In this document: piece by piece, positions 24,783 through 32,407 of the stretch | How positions within the stretch are numbered: position 1 is the stretch's first letter | How the letters are laid out: every line of letters begins with the position of its first letter | Source of the DNA: JAFGGT01 sp036733165 | GTDB lineage: Archaea; Methanobacteriota_B; Thermococci; Methanofastidiosales; NM3 | DNA length: 42,608 bases | Assembly: GCA_036733165.1 (NCBI GenBank) | Contig: DAINBB010000012.1 | Location: 1 to 42,608, forward strand | Direction: 5' to 3' | The notes under the pieces: model-generated | The model's database searches: none | Told to the model about the DNA's origin: nothing | What the model saw: the letters and a program-made list of their open reading frames with translations, nothing else | Made by a program: the position numbers and the translations under genes

Positions 24783-25892
24783 TCAGCAGGTAAGTACGCT
24801 CTTCCTTGCGGCGAGCCTGTATCCGCATACGACACTCATATGGCCAGCTAGGAGCATGTCCAGGTCATGGTCCCCCGTGTCTACGAACAGGTAAGGCGTG
24901 TTCTGGAGCTTTTGGGGCGTTCCCACCACGATAACGTTCTCCCTTCCGACACGTTGGAGCACGTATGGGCTTATCTGGTGATTCCCGCGCCCGAAGATGA
25001 AGCCCTGGGCGCCAAGGGGGCTTACGATTATCTTGACGTTCGCGCCGCTGTCAAGGAGGGAGAGAATATCGCTCTCGTTGGCATCGGCCTTGAGAAGGGC
25101 GCCGTTGTGTACGATGTCTATTCCCAGCAATGTCTTCTTGATGCCTAATGACTCGGATATCGCCTTTGTGGTCGAACCGACGCCCAATATGTATATGGAA
25201 CCATCCGACATGAACTCGGAGGCGAATCTGGCTATGTTTTCCTTGGATGTTGCCTCGCCCTCACTGAAATAGGCGCATTTGGCCGCCTGGACATGATTCG
25301 GAACGTATGGTGTTGTCGCCTGCCCGAACATCTTCCGGTCCAGTACGCCGTTGCGATACTTCTCCTCGTCGATGTCCATGACCTCTGCCTCCCTGAGCGT
25401 GCAGTCTCCCCTAAGGAAGGATGTCAGGACGTCCGCGGCGGCGTTGGGCGACACGGCAAAGACGCTTGAATACATCTTGACGCCGGCGGGAATTCCAAGT
25501 ATGGGCACTGAATCTCCGACAACCGAGCATATGTCCCTGGCCGTGCCGTCCCCTCCGCAGAACAGCACTAGGTCGACACTCTCTGAAAGGAGGGATCTGC
25601 ATGCATCCATTGTGTCCTGTTTAGAGGTCTCGCCGTTTGCGACATATGCAATCGTATGGGGTATCCCAAGCTCGTCAAGGATATCGCCGCCCATGCTGCC
25701 GGAACACGAGTATATGGAAATGGAAGGTATGTCTTTGCAAAAAAGTCGGAGAAGTGTGTTCCTGATCCTTTCGGGGGAGCGCGGGCTGGCACCGAGCTCT
25801 ATGGCGCGCCCGAGTGCGGCACCGTCAGTGCCCTTGAGCCCAACTGCCCCGCCCATTCCGGCGATAGGATTCAGGACCACACCGATCTTCAT
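24783..25892 (-). CDS. ATP-NAD kinase family protein (AcoX-like)
   Basis: 369 residues. The N-terminus has the diacylglycerol/NAD-kinase fold signature: VVLNPIAGMGG near residues 5-15 and FCGGDGTARD near 110-119, the GGDGT phosphate-binding loop. The longer-than-usual C-terminal half, with SPLGAQGFIFGRGNHQISP and a final NAD-kinase-like beta segment, is typical of the ATP-NAD kinase-like family (PIRSF016907 group) rather than canonical NadK. It probably phosphorylates NAD or a related small molecule; the substrate is not certain. It starts at ATG 25892, 18 bases after the trpB2 stop, with GTGAG as ribosome site, so the two are co-transcribed, although no shared pathway is obvious. Confidence 0.85.
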   Translation of the reverse strand: MKIGVVLNPIAGMGGAVGLKGTDGAALGRAIELGASPRSPERIRNTLLRLFCKDIPSISIYSCSGSMGGDILDELGIPHTIAYVANGETSKQDTMDACRSLLSESVDLVLFCGGDGTARDICSVVGDSVPILGIPAGVKMYSSVFAVSPNAAADVLTSFLRGDCTLREAEVMDIDEEKYRNGVLDRKMFGQATTPYVPNHVQAAKCAYFSEGEATSKENIARFASEFMSDGSIYILGVGSTTKAISESLGIKKTLLGIDIVHNGALLKADANESDILSLLDSGANVKIIVSPLGAQGFIFGRGNHQISPYVLQRVGRENVIVVGTPQKLQNTPYLFVDTGDHDLDMLLAGHMSVVCGYRLAARKSVLTC

Positions 25893-25910
25893 GTGTTCTC
25901 ACTTTGATTC

Positions 25911-27272
25911 TCAATTCCTCATCGGAAGCTTCTTCAACGATTGATTTATGAGATCCTCGGGATACTCGTAGTCCATGAGGGATCCGTTGAAGTAGGCCTC
26001 ATAGGCGGCCAGGTCGAAGTTGCCATGTCCCGAGTTGTTGAAGACGATGGTCTTTTCCTCGCCGGTCTCCTTGCATTTCAGAGCTTCCTGGATGGCGCAA
26101 TGCAGCGCATGTGACGACTCTGGCGCTATTATATGGCCCTCTGTCTTTCCAAAGAGCACCGCCGACTTGAGCACCTCCGTCTGGTGGTAGGCAACGGCCC
26201 TGATGTAATTGTCGCGGACCAGCTTGCACACCAAGGGGCTGTCCCCGTGGTATCTCAGACCGCCCGCGTGAATCGAGGGCGGCATGAAGTCATGTCCCAA
26301 CGTGAACATCTTCAGGATGGGCACCAATCCCACAGTGTCACCATAGTCGTACTCGTAAAGACCCTTCGTGAGCGTCGGGCATGCCATCGGTTCTGCGCCG
26401 ATGATGTCGACATCCGGATGGGAACCATCTATCTTGTCCCTGGCGAAGGGGAATGCCATTCCTGCGAAGTTGGAACCTCCCCCCACACATCCGATCACGA
26501 CATCTGGATAGTCATCGATCTTCTTGAACTGTTCCTGTGTCTCAAGACCGATTATGGTCTGATGGAGACATACGTGGTTGAGCACGGACCCTAGGGAGTA
26601 GTTCGTGTTGTCATGCGTCGCCGCATCCTCCACCGCCTCCGATATGGCCGCGCCCAGGCTTCCGCCCGTATTGGGGAACATCTTCAGCATCTTCCTTCCA
26701 GCTTCCGTCATATTGGACGGGCTAGGTATGCACTCTGCCCCCCATGCCTGCATGAGGCTCTTTCTGTATGGTTTCTGATCGTAACTGGCACGAACCATGT
26801 AAACGGTGCATTCCATGTCGAAGAATGCCGTACCGAAGGATATGGCCGAACCCCACTGGCCCGCCCCCGTCTCGGTGGCTATCCTCTCGGTGCCCGCTTT
26901 CATGTTGTAGTAAGCCTGTGGTATGGCGGTGTTCCGCTTGTGGCTGCCCGCCGGCGAAACGCCTTCCCACTTGTAGTATATTTTTGCAGGTGTCTTGAGC
27001 ACCTTCTCCAATCTGTCGGCCCTTATGAGAGGTGAAGGCCTCCATATTCTGTATATGTCCCTGACCTCTTCAGGGATCTTGATATATTTCTCAGTGCTCG
27101 CCTCCTGCTTGATAAGCTCCATGGGGAAGATGGCGCTGAGATCATCCGGTGTGATAGGTTCCTTTGTTCCAGGATGAAGCGGAGGGTCCACCATAGATGG
27201 AAGGTCCGCGCTGACGTTGTACCACTTTTTTGGTATCTCGTCTTCGTTCAATTGAATCTTTTTGAATTCCAT
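25911..27272 (-). CDS. trpB2: Tryptophan synthase beta chain, TrpB2 type
   Basis: 453 residues, the length of the TrpB2 subgroup (canonical TrpB1 is about 400). It has the PLP lysine Lys112 in SPAGSHKRNTA, the TETGAGQWG motif near 153-161 and the phosphate loop GGGSN in VIGCVGGGSNFAG. It catalyses indole plus serine to tryptophan. TrpB2 enzymes do not bind TrpA well and are thought to salvage free indole or use O-phosphoserine. There is no trpA or other trp gene in the window, which fits the salvage view. The ATG is in the arm of an inverted repeat; GAGG upstream is the ribosome site. A TATA-like TTTATATA lies about 46 bp before the ATG on the minus strand. It is followed by the NAD-kinase-like gene. 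Confidence 0.93.
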   Translation of the reverse strand: MEFKKIQLNEDEIPKKWYNVSADLPSMVDPPLHPGTKEPITPDDLSAIFPMELIKQEASTEKYIKIPEEVRDIYRIWRPSPLIRADRLEKVLKTPAKIYYKWEGVSPAGSHKRNTAIPQAYYNMKAGTERIATETGAGQWGSAISFGTAFFDMECTVYMVRASYDQKPYRKSLMQAWGAECIPSPSNMTEAGRKMLKMFPNTGGSLGAAISEAVEDAATHDNTNYSLGSVLNHVCLHQTIIGLETQEQFKKIDDYPDVVIGCVGGGSNFAGMAFPFARDKIDGSHPDVDIIGAEPMACPTLTKGLYEYDYGDTVGLVPILKMFTLGHDFMPPSIHAGGLRYHGDSPLVCKLVRDNYIRAVAYHQTEVLKSAVLFGKTEGHIIAPESSHALHCAIQEALKCKETGEEKTIVFNNSGHGNFDLAAYEAYFNGSLMDYEYPEDLINQSLKKLPMRN

Positions 27273-27300
27273 AGCATAACCTCATGCGATGCTATGAATT
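27265..27300 (-). promoter_or_regulatory. Inverted repeat at trpB2 transcription and translation start
   Basis: CATAGCAT (27270-27277) and ATGCTATG (27289-27296) are perfect 8-bp arms, extendable by AATT on both sides with one bulged C, around an 11-base spacer. One arm contains the trpB2 start codon, the spacer contains its GAGG ribosome site, and the other arm is about 26 bp from the TATA box, where transcription should begin. It is either an operator or a leader hairpin. Confidence 0.6.
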
Positions 27301-27329
27301 GATTTAAAATGTCATATATAAAGCTTTCG

Positions 27330-27345
27330 TGTACATATTTGTACA
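27330..27345. promoter_or_regulatory. TGTACA-TATT-TGTACA palindrome
   Basis: A perfect 6-bp dyad, with arms that are themselves palindromic, lies between the transglutaminase stop and the trpB2 promoter. It is upstream of the trpB2 TATA box and 12 bp after the transglutaminase stop, so it could be an activator site or a 3'-end hairpin. Its core matches the motif at 7507-7518. Confidence 0.4.
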
Positions 27346-27356
27346 TTATATTGTAT

Positions 27357-28130
27357 CTAAACAGCTATCCAACCCTGGGGTGCATTTCCTTCCCCCGTTG
27401 TCGGATTGAAATAGTACATGTCGTTGAAGTAACCCCATACCTCCACCACGGGATAGCTGTGGTCCAGGTAATAGCGGAAGTTCCCGCCCCTGCGCAACAC
27501 CAGTTCGTTCGCATTCTCATCCCAGTATGGGCCGGTCGTGGCCTCCAACTGCATCCATACGCCCCCCTCAAGAAGCTCAACCCATGCATGACCGCCCGTT
27601 TCGCCTCCGACCATGACCTTGCCGACAACGACCCGCACGTCGGATGCGGGGACGCCGAAGGCCCTCAGGAGCGAGACAAGCGTGTAGGCCTGTTCCTCGC
27701 AGTCGCTGACAATCCTCCCTTTTACGGGATTGGTATCGTACGAGGGTGTCTGGGAGATGAACTCGCCGGGCAATATCCATTTCTCAGACTGGCCGTGCAG
27801 CACATCATCAGAAACCCATGTCCAGGATACCGCCTCGGAATACACGTCCTGTACAGAATCGAGGGAGGCGGCCAGCTCAATGACATACTGGTTGTTTGGC
27901 GTCACGAAGGTCTGCCACGGGGACAGCTGCTCGAAATCGTCCTGCTTGAATATCATCGGACGTTGCTGCTTTATGAGGGGGTCGTTGTTCTCAAGGCTGT
28001 CGTTGTTGGAAGAATCATCGTTGTAAAGAACTGCGGGTTGCCCATGATCCCCGATGCCGTTGTAGTAAAGCACGGCGGAAATGGCAACAATCAGGATAAC
28101 GATCAATGCGATCAAGCCGGAGCGTGCCAT
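27357..28130 (-). CDS. Membrane-anchored transglutaminase-like protein
   Basis: 257 residues. An N-terminal membrane segment (5-23) anchors an extracytoplasmic domain. Residues 140-200 carry the transglutaminase-core pattern: Cys144 (SDCEEQAYTLVSLLRAFG), His181 (GGHAWVEL), and an acidic third residue, here Glu196 in LEATTG where Asp is usual. Archaeal members are thought to be cysteine proteases or amide-bond hydrolases rather than cross-linking enzymes. The Asn/Asp-rich linker at 37-52 spaces the domain from the membrane. The gene is monocistronic, with an AT-rich promoter shared with the divergent DUF401 gene, and ends in TAG. Confidence 0.85.
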   Translation of the reverse strand: MARSGLIALIVILIVAISAVLYYNGIGDHGQPAVLYNDDSSNNDSLENNDPLIKQQRPMIFKQDDFEQLSPWQTFVTPNNQYVIELAASLDSVQDVYSEAVSWTWVSDDVLHGQSEKWILPGEFISQTPSYDTNPVKGRIVSDCEEQAYTLVSLLRAFGVPASDVRVVVGKVMVGGETGGHAWVELLEGGVWMQLEATTGPYWDENANELVLRRGGNFRYYLDHSYPVVEVWGYFNDMYYFNPTTGEGNAPQGWIAV

Positions 28131-28233
28131 GATTATTAAACAGGTCCTGAATATATTAATATTTTCAATTGAAGGAACAATAAACTATATAAAGTTGATT
28201 TTATCAATTATCCATATTTATGAGGGAGTCGCT

Positions 28234-29427
28234 ATGTCAACAATATGGATTGGATTCTTTCTGGCAATCGTGGTGTTGCTGATCGTTGCAAGAAAGGATA
28301 TCTCACTGTCCCTGTTCTTGGGAAGTGTCGTGCTGGGCCTTACGACAATAGGGGCCACCGACACTCTCAAGACGCTGTATCAAACGATTATCACGCCTTC
28401 CTACCTCTGGTTCTCCTTCGCTCTTGGACTTTTCCCGATACTTGGTGCTGTCTTGAAGGAGATCGGGGCCTTCGATGACCTTATAGAGAATCTGAGGATG
28501 GGCAAGAAGGCGTTCATGGCGTTCTCGGCGGCGTTGATAGGACTGCTTCCCGTGCCCGGGGGCGCCCTTCTGTCAGCGCCAATAATCAAGAAGGTCGGGG
28601 CTAATCTCGAAAAGGAGAGAAGCTTCATAATCAACATATGGTTCAGGCATGTCCTGATAATGGTATATCCGATAGGGCCCGCGCTCCTCATACCTGTCAA
28701 GATAGCGAATCTCAGCGTGTATGAAGTGCTCCCGTATCTGGTGCCGTTCTTTCTCATCATGATAGTCCTTGGTTACTTTTTCCAGCTCAGGGGCATAGAG
28801 GAGGACATGCAATACGAGGGGGATGCAAGACCCTTCAAGCTTGTCATGCCCATATTCCTGATACTTCTACCATTGGTCATAGACTATTGCGTCAAGCATT
28901 TCTATACGATCGAACCTGAGGACATGGTGCTGTTCTTTGCCGTTCTCGTGACACTGCTGTTGGCAATGTTCATAGGCAAAATGAATACGAAGGCCATAAG
29001 AAAGGTGACAATAGGCTCAAAGTTCTGGAAGTTCATATTGCTGATGATGACGATGTTCATGTTCATCGACGTCTTCGGGGCCTCAGGGGTGGGGGAGAAG
29101 ATATCTGCCCTAAACGTTCCCGCGGTCGTGCTCTGTGTGCTCATAGGGTTCCTGTTGGCATTCGTGACGGGAAGGACCCAGCTTTCCGCATCTGTGGTCA
29201 TTCCAGCCTATCTCGCCGCCTCATCGTTGAGCTCGATGCCCCTGATGGTGTTCGCAACGACATTTTCCGGGATATTCCTCGGATACGTCATATCGCCACT
29301 GCACCCTTGCATATCCGTGTCCCTTGAATACTTCGACGTCAAACTTGATGACGCGATAAAGAAGATGACGCCCCAGACGCTGGTGGCACTTGCCATAACA
29401 ATAGTCATCTTCATAATAAGTAGTTGA
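28234..29427 (+). CDS. DUF401 family membrane permease
   Basis: 397 residues from ATG 28234, with GAGGGAG at 28223-28229 as ribosome site and a TATA-like CTATATAAAG near 28185-28194. The longer ORF from 28081 would cover this promoter. About ten hydrophobic segments are present. The motif LIGLLPVPGGALLSAPI in the first half and LLAFVTGRTQLSASVVIP in the second half mark the two inverted halves of the DUF401/ion-transporter-superfamily fold. It is probably a secondary transporter for an organic anion or similar solute; the substrate is unknown. It is monocistronic. Confidence 0.88.
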   Translation: MSTIWIGFFLAIVVLLIVARKDISLSLFLGSVVLGLTTIGATDTLKTLYQTIITPSYLWFSFALGLFPILGAVLKEIGAFDDLIENLRMGKKAFMAFSAALIGLLPVPGGALLSAPIIKKVGANLEKERSFIINIWFRHVLIMVYPIGPALLIPVKIANLSVYEVLPYLVPFFLIMIVLGYFFQLRGIEEDMQYEGDARPFKLVMPIFLILLPLVIDYCVKHFYTIEPEDMVLFFAVLVTLLLAMFIGKMNTKAIRKVTIGSKFWKFILLMMTMFMFIDVFGASGVGEKISALNVPAVVLCVLIGFLLAFVTGRTQLSASVVIPAYLAASSLSSMPLMVFATTFSGIFLGYVISPLHPCISVSLEYFDVKLDDAIKKMTPQTLVALAITIVIFIISS

Positions 29428-29431
29428 TTTT

Positions 29432-29463
29432 GAAGATTAGGGTCCCATGGAACCCCAATCTTC
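29432..29463 (+). terminator. 12-bp hairpin just after the DUF401 stop
   Basis: GAAGATTAGGGT (29432-29443) and ACCCCAATCTTC (29452-29463) pair over 12 positions with one A-C mismatch and an eight-base loop, starting four bases after the stop. The following TTGCCCTGTG is not a long T-run, so it may stabilise the 3' end rather than terminate. Confidence 0.55.
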
Positions 29464-29493
29464 TTGCCCTGTGTAGGGTGTTTGGATATTTTG

Positions 29494-29564
29494 TATCAGT
29501 AGTATTCTGATAGAGTCGGAGCTTTGATATATAGTACTCTAATTCTTAGGTATTAGAATACCTA
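29494..29564. repeat. Cluster of short palindromes in intergenic DNA
   Basis: TATCAG/CTGATA (29494-29512, seven-base spacer), AGAGT/ACTCT (29513-29540) and an 18-base perfect dyad TAGGTATT-AG-AATACCTA (29547-29564) lie in a row between two convergent genes. No ORF is present. They may be hairpins of a small RNA or a processing site; nothing in the sequence decides this. Confidence 0.4.
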
Positions 29565-29596
29565 TATATAATTGTTTTGTAATAGTATATAAATTT

Positions 29597-29637
29597 TATG
29601 CAAAAAAAGAAGAAAATGTGTTACCTGTCAAGGTAAC
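29597..29637 (-). terminator. Hairpin plus U-tract over the anchor-L stop codon
   Basis: GTTACCT (29620-29626) and AGGTAAC (29631-29637) are perfect 7-bp arms with a four-base loop; the TAA stop (29623-29621) lies in an arm. On the minus strand the hairpin is followed by ACATTTTCTTCTTTTTTTGC. Confidence 0.6.
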
Positions 29638-30682
29638 ATGGCAATTCTAGCTCTTCCGCGATCTCTTCCATAAGGTCTATCGCATTCAGTAGGACACCGT
29701 TGGTGTACACAGGATTTGGAGAAAGGGTGACGACCTTTGACATATATGTCTGGACCTGGTCGATCTTCTCTGCGACATCTGCGCTTATATCTTCCGGAAG
29801 ATTCTCTGAGATACAGTTCCAAAGTTTGTTTGCCTTGGTTAGATTGAGCATCGCCAAGGGCCTGACAGACACGCTGGGCACCGTATTGTTTTCGCTATAA
29901 TACGGAAGGCTGGGTGGTTCATCGGTTTCCGTGAAACTGTACTGCTCTATCAGTACATGTGTATCATACGAGTGGTCCGATGCATCAGCGACAACGATCT
30001 TTACATGGACCTCGACACCGGGAGTAACCTTTGCAACAGCGTACATGGAGTTGGTGAAACCGTCCATTTCCGTGTCGAATGGTGTATCAGTGTCGGATGG
30101 GTCGTTGTTATTATAATATTGGCGATTGGTAAAGTTGTTGACATTATTAACGGAAACATATTCGCCGTTACTGAAAACTGCACAATTGACGCCATCAACA
30201 AAGAAACCGAAGACGTCATTATATGAACCCACGTACTCATTGTACTCTTCCGACCCGAAGAGATAGTGGAACACAAGGTATTCCTTTGTGGGCGTGATGT
30301 CAAACTCGAACCCGGCAGCGTCATAGGTCCAGACCTGCGCCAGTACATCAAGGTCGACATCGCCAGGAGTGTTGTTAATCAATGTAGCAGAATCGCTAAG
30401 GTTAGGGCCGATTATGTTATATATGTCTCCAGAGGATATCACAACACCCGTAGGGATGTCAAACTCCGTTGCCCCGTCATATATGCCTATCGAATAGTCC
30501 GAACCTATCAGTGCAAAGTTGGAATAGGTGGTGACTGCTGGGTCGAAGAAGTTCGCCTCCAACGTGGCCTGATTGATGACCGTCATGTCCTGAGTGGTTA
30601 TCGGCAATGCGGAAACGGGCAGGACAGACACTACCAGACCTATAAATATCAAAGCTATCGTAACAATGCTTTTCTTATGCAT
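29621..30682 (-). CDS. Secreted choice-of-anchor-L domain protein
   Basis: 353 residues from ATG 30682 (MHKKSIVTIALIFIGLVVSV signal, cleavage after SALP); the ORF extends to 30820, but that part covers the promoter and is not signal-like. Residues about 30-240 match the choice-of-anchor-L type of extracellular domain: DLDVLAQVWTYDAAGFEFD, then VFHYLFGSEEYNEYVGSYND and VFGFFVDGVNCAVF. This family is known from secreted proteins that use various C-terminal anchors. The C-terminal 80 residues are a helical region (WNCISENLPEDISADVAEKI) with no anchor. GGGGGG eight bases upstream is the ribosome site. The start lies in a perfect 10-bp inverted repeat and the stop in a terminator-like hairpin. Confidence 0.86.
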   Translation of the reverse strand: MHKKSIVTIALIFIGLVVSVLPVSALPITTQDMTVINQATLEANFFDPAVTTYSNFALIGSDYSIGIYDGATEFDIPTGVVISSGDIYNIIGPNLSDSATLINNTPGDVDLDVLAQVWTYDAAGFEFDITPTKEYLVFHYLFGSEEYNEYVGSYNDVFGFFVDGVNCAVFSNGEYVSVNNVNNFTNRQYYNNNDPSDTDTPFDTEMDGFTNSMYAVAKVTPGVEVHVKIVVADASDHSYDTHVLIEQYSFTETDEPPSLPYYSENNTVPSVSVRPLAMLNLTKANKLWNCISENLPEDISADVAEKIDQVQTYMSKVVTLSPNPVYTNGVLLNAIDLMEEIAEELELPCYLDR

Positions 30683-30708
30683 AATATTCCCCCCAATAGG
30701 AATATTAT
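30681..30708 (-). promoter_or_regulatory. Perfect 10-bp inverted repeat at the anchor-L gene start
   Basis: ATAATATTCC (30681-30690) and GGAATATTAT (30699-30708) with an eight-base spacer CCCCAATA. In the message the spacer and arm hold the G-rich ribosome site, and the start codon abuts the distal arm. The TATA box CTATATATAC (30724-30733) places the transcription start near 30702, inside the proximal arm. Confidence 0.65.
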
Positions 30709-30749
30709 ATGATAAATTTTGCCCTATATATACTTTTTTATTAAATTTC

Positions 30750-31271
30750 CTATATCCTGCCTTCGAGCTCCTCTGCCAAGCCTTCCAGCATTTCAAGGTC
30801 AGGCTCCTCCAAGATGCCATTGTGGAAAACGTAGATCACGATGTCTTTTTCTATGAAGGTAATGGCATAATATCCAGAACCCTGGCGAATGAACGAATCA
30901 TCGCCAAAGGTGCCATTGTATATTTCCTCTGCGTCAGATTCGAGCTGAAGTGATTTGATATATTCAAAGACATCCTCAATGTGATCCGGATCATAACGGT
31001 GTGCCGTCTGTCCTATGGTAGCGATTGTTTCATCGTTGGAAAGCGTGAAATAGACGACCTTTCCCTCCACATATCCCATATCGAGGAGGTCCTCGTTCAT
31101 CTCTGATGATTCTATGTCTCTGCCAATCTCCAATACGTAACCCGAAGGCAGGTCCTCCGTGGCCAGCATCAGGTCGGAGATATCGCCATCGTATGTGTCC
31201 CCGCCGCCGCCAAGGCAAGCGCAGAAAAGTGTCAAAAGCAGGATAAAAGACAATAAATATCTTTTAAGCAT
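30750..31271 (-). CDS. Secreted lipoprotein, unknown function
   Basis: 173 residues with the signal MLKRYLLSFILLLTLFCAC and lipobox FCAC followed by a GGGG spacer. The mature part is acidic, with a beta sheet pattern (VVYFTLSNDETIATIGQTAH, YNGTFGDDSFIRQGSGYYAI, VFHNGILEEPDLEMLEGLAE) that could be a ligand-binding domain. I do not recognise a named family. It ends in TAG three codons before an in-frame TAA. A 6-bp inverted repeat lies between its TATA box and the ATG. It is probably monocistronic. Confidence 0.75.
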   Translation of the reverse strand: MLKRYLLSFILLLTLFCACLGGGGDTYDGDISDLMLATEDLPSGYVLEIGRDIESSEMNEDLLDMGYVEGKVVYFTLSNDETIATIGQTAHRYDPDHIEDVFEYIKSLQLESDAEEIYNGTFGDDSFIRQGSGYYAITFIEKDIVIYVFHNGILEEPDLEMLEGLAEELEGRI

Positions 31272-31275
31272 GAAA

Positions 31276-31296
31276 ACACCCTGTTGAAATGGGTGT
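31276..31296 (-). promoter_or_regulatory. ACACCC / GGGTGT inverted repeat before the lipoprotein
   Basis: Perfect 6-bp arms (31276-31281 and 31291-31296) with a nine-base spacer lie between a TATA-like TTATAAATT (31301-31309) and the ATG at 31271, so it would overlap the transcription start. Candidate operator, weak on its own. Confidence 0.4.
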
Positions 31297-31344
31297 CATG
31301 TTATAAATTACTTGTCCCTGAACCATATAAAATAAGAAAAATGG

Positions 31345-31418
31345 AGCCCCGGGGGGGCTTTGAACCCCCGATCTACTGATTACAAGTCAGTCGCTATACC
31401 AGGCTAAGCCACCGAGGC
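31345..31418 (-). tRNA. tRNA-Thr (UGU)
   Basis: Minus-strand cloverleaf. The acceptor GCCTCGG (31418-31412) pairs with CCGGGGC (31352-31346), with one G-T pair. The anticodon stem ACTGA/TCAGT encloses loop CTTGTAA with anticodon TGT. The T arm is GGGGG-TTCAAAG-CCCCC and the discriminator is T at 31345, as expected for archaeal Thr. CCA is encoded at 31344-31342. It starts two bases after the rps27ae stop codon, so it is probably cut from the same transcript. Confidence 0.95.
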
Positions 31419-31419
31419 C

Positions 31420-31608
31420 TTACTTCTTCTGTTTCCACTCAGTGTATCCACACTTTCCGCAGGCAAGCCTGTCGCCATGGTCGGCCATGAAAACGCCTGG
31501 ACCGCACCTGGAGCATATCTTGTGCTCCCTGACCAGTTTTTCACCTTCGATCTTGTAGAGAGTAGACTTCTTGGTTGGTGACTTCTTCTTACCCTTACCC
31601 TTACTCAT
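31420..31608 (-). CDS. rps27ae: Ribosomal protein S27Ae (zinc ribbon)
   Basis: 62 residues from ATG 31608 (MSKGKGKKK); a TTG three codons earlier is a less likely start. The ATG overlaps the S24e stop by eight bases. The zinc ribbon is formed by CSRCG near 33 and CGKCG near 50, and the basic N-terminus binds rRNA. It is the standard partner of S24e in archaeal genomes. It is followed directly by tRNA-Thr. Confidence 0.93.
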   Translation of the reverse strand: MSKGKGKKKSPTKKSTLYKIEGEKLVREHKICSRCGPGVFMADHGDRLACGKCGYTEWKQKK

Positions 31609-31903
31609 CTTCCTCAACCTTCTCCTCTATGAATCCGTTCTTTTTCAATACGTGCAAAGGCTCGACACTGGACAGCTTCTTGTTTGAGGAATATACCCTG
31701 ACCTCTGCATTCGATGATGATGTCCCATATACCGCCTCTACCGACTGCAGAACGAACTTGTCGTTGTCAAGGTCCTTCATGGCAGCTACCTTAGACCTGA
31801 TATCCTGGAACTTGGGAGATCCCCCACTGTGATTTATCTTTATGGCGATCTCTGTCCTCTCAAGCAATGGATTCTCTCTTTCATTGATTATCTCTATATC
31901 CAA
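31601..31903 (-). CDS. rps24e: Ribosomal protein S24e
   Basis: 100 residues. The start is TTG at 31903, supported by GGAGGGA at 31917-31911 and by the family N-terminus (M)DIEIINERENPLLERTEI. The sequence has the S24e hallmark GSPKFQDIRSKVAAM-type segment and a C-terminal acidic end. It overlaps the end of the DUF359 gene by ten bases. Small-subunit protein. Confidence 0.93.
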   Translation of the reverse strand: MDIEIINERENPLLERTEIAIKINHSGGSPKFQDIRSKVAAMKDLDNDKFVLQSVEAVYGTSSSNAEVRVYSSNKKLSSVEPLHVLKKNGFIEEKVEEDE

Positions 31904-32400
31904 ATCTCTCCCTCCATTCTCGATAAAATGGAATAAACTTCCTTTTTTTTCTCATCTGTCACATTTACTATGACTATACCCTCATCGGGTTGACCATATA
32001 CCACTATTGCACCTTCAGGAGCAAAAAATATGGCAGGTAATGTTGCCAAATCTTCCTCTCCGTCTATAAAAATCTTTCTATTATCCAGATCACAGTCCCT
32101 GATCGCATCCCAAAGCTCCCTGGTTATGTTCGACTTGGGATTGGAGACTATGACATCCGCATCTTCCCTTGGATCCCTCTCCGATGCGACTGTCCTCCTC
32201 TTGGTCTTTCCATCTACGATGGAGAGGCGCGGAGTGATGCCGACTGCCCTTATGTTCTCATCGACGACATCCCCAACGGCGATTATTACGGCATCGCCGA
32301 AAGTGTCCCTCAATAGCTCATAGGGTTTGGGCATCTCGCCCTGGAGGAGGACGCCCAAGGGCATCCTCAACAGGGACTCCAGTTCTGGTGTCAGTCTCAT
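31894..32400 (-). CDS. GTP-dependent dephospho-CoA kinase (DUF359)
   Basis: 168 residues from ATG 32400 (MRLTPELESLLRMPLGVLL); a GTG two codons earlier is possible. The conserved archaeal DPCK motifs are visible: IIAVGDVVDENIRAVGITPR (GDVV), IVDGKTKR, and near the end IVVYGQPDEGIVIVNVTDE. The enzyme phosphorylates the 3' hydroxyl of dephospho-CoA using GTP, the last step of archaeal CoA synthesis. It lies between spt4 and rps24e, the usual place in many euryarchaea. It ends in TAG two codons before an in-frame TAA. Confidence 0.9.
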   Translation of the reverse strand: MRLTPELESLLRMPLGVLLQGEMPKPYELLRDTFGDAVIIAVGDVVDENIRAVGITPRLSIVDGKTKRRTVASERDPREDADVIVSNPKSNITRELWDAIRDCDLDNRKIFIDGEEDLATLPAIFFAPEGAIVVYGQPDEGIVIVNVTDEKKKEVYSILSRMEGEIWI

Positions 32401-32407
32401 GGGCACA

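Noticed and set aside
24436..24894. 152-codon plus-strand ORF after the giant gene
   Set aside because: The upstream part is less protein-like than the neighbouring frame. Only its segment YKNEDFTGHYWVELVFVP is accepted, as part of the pseudogene.
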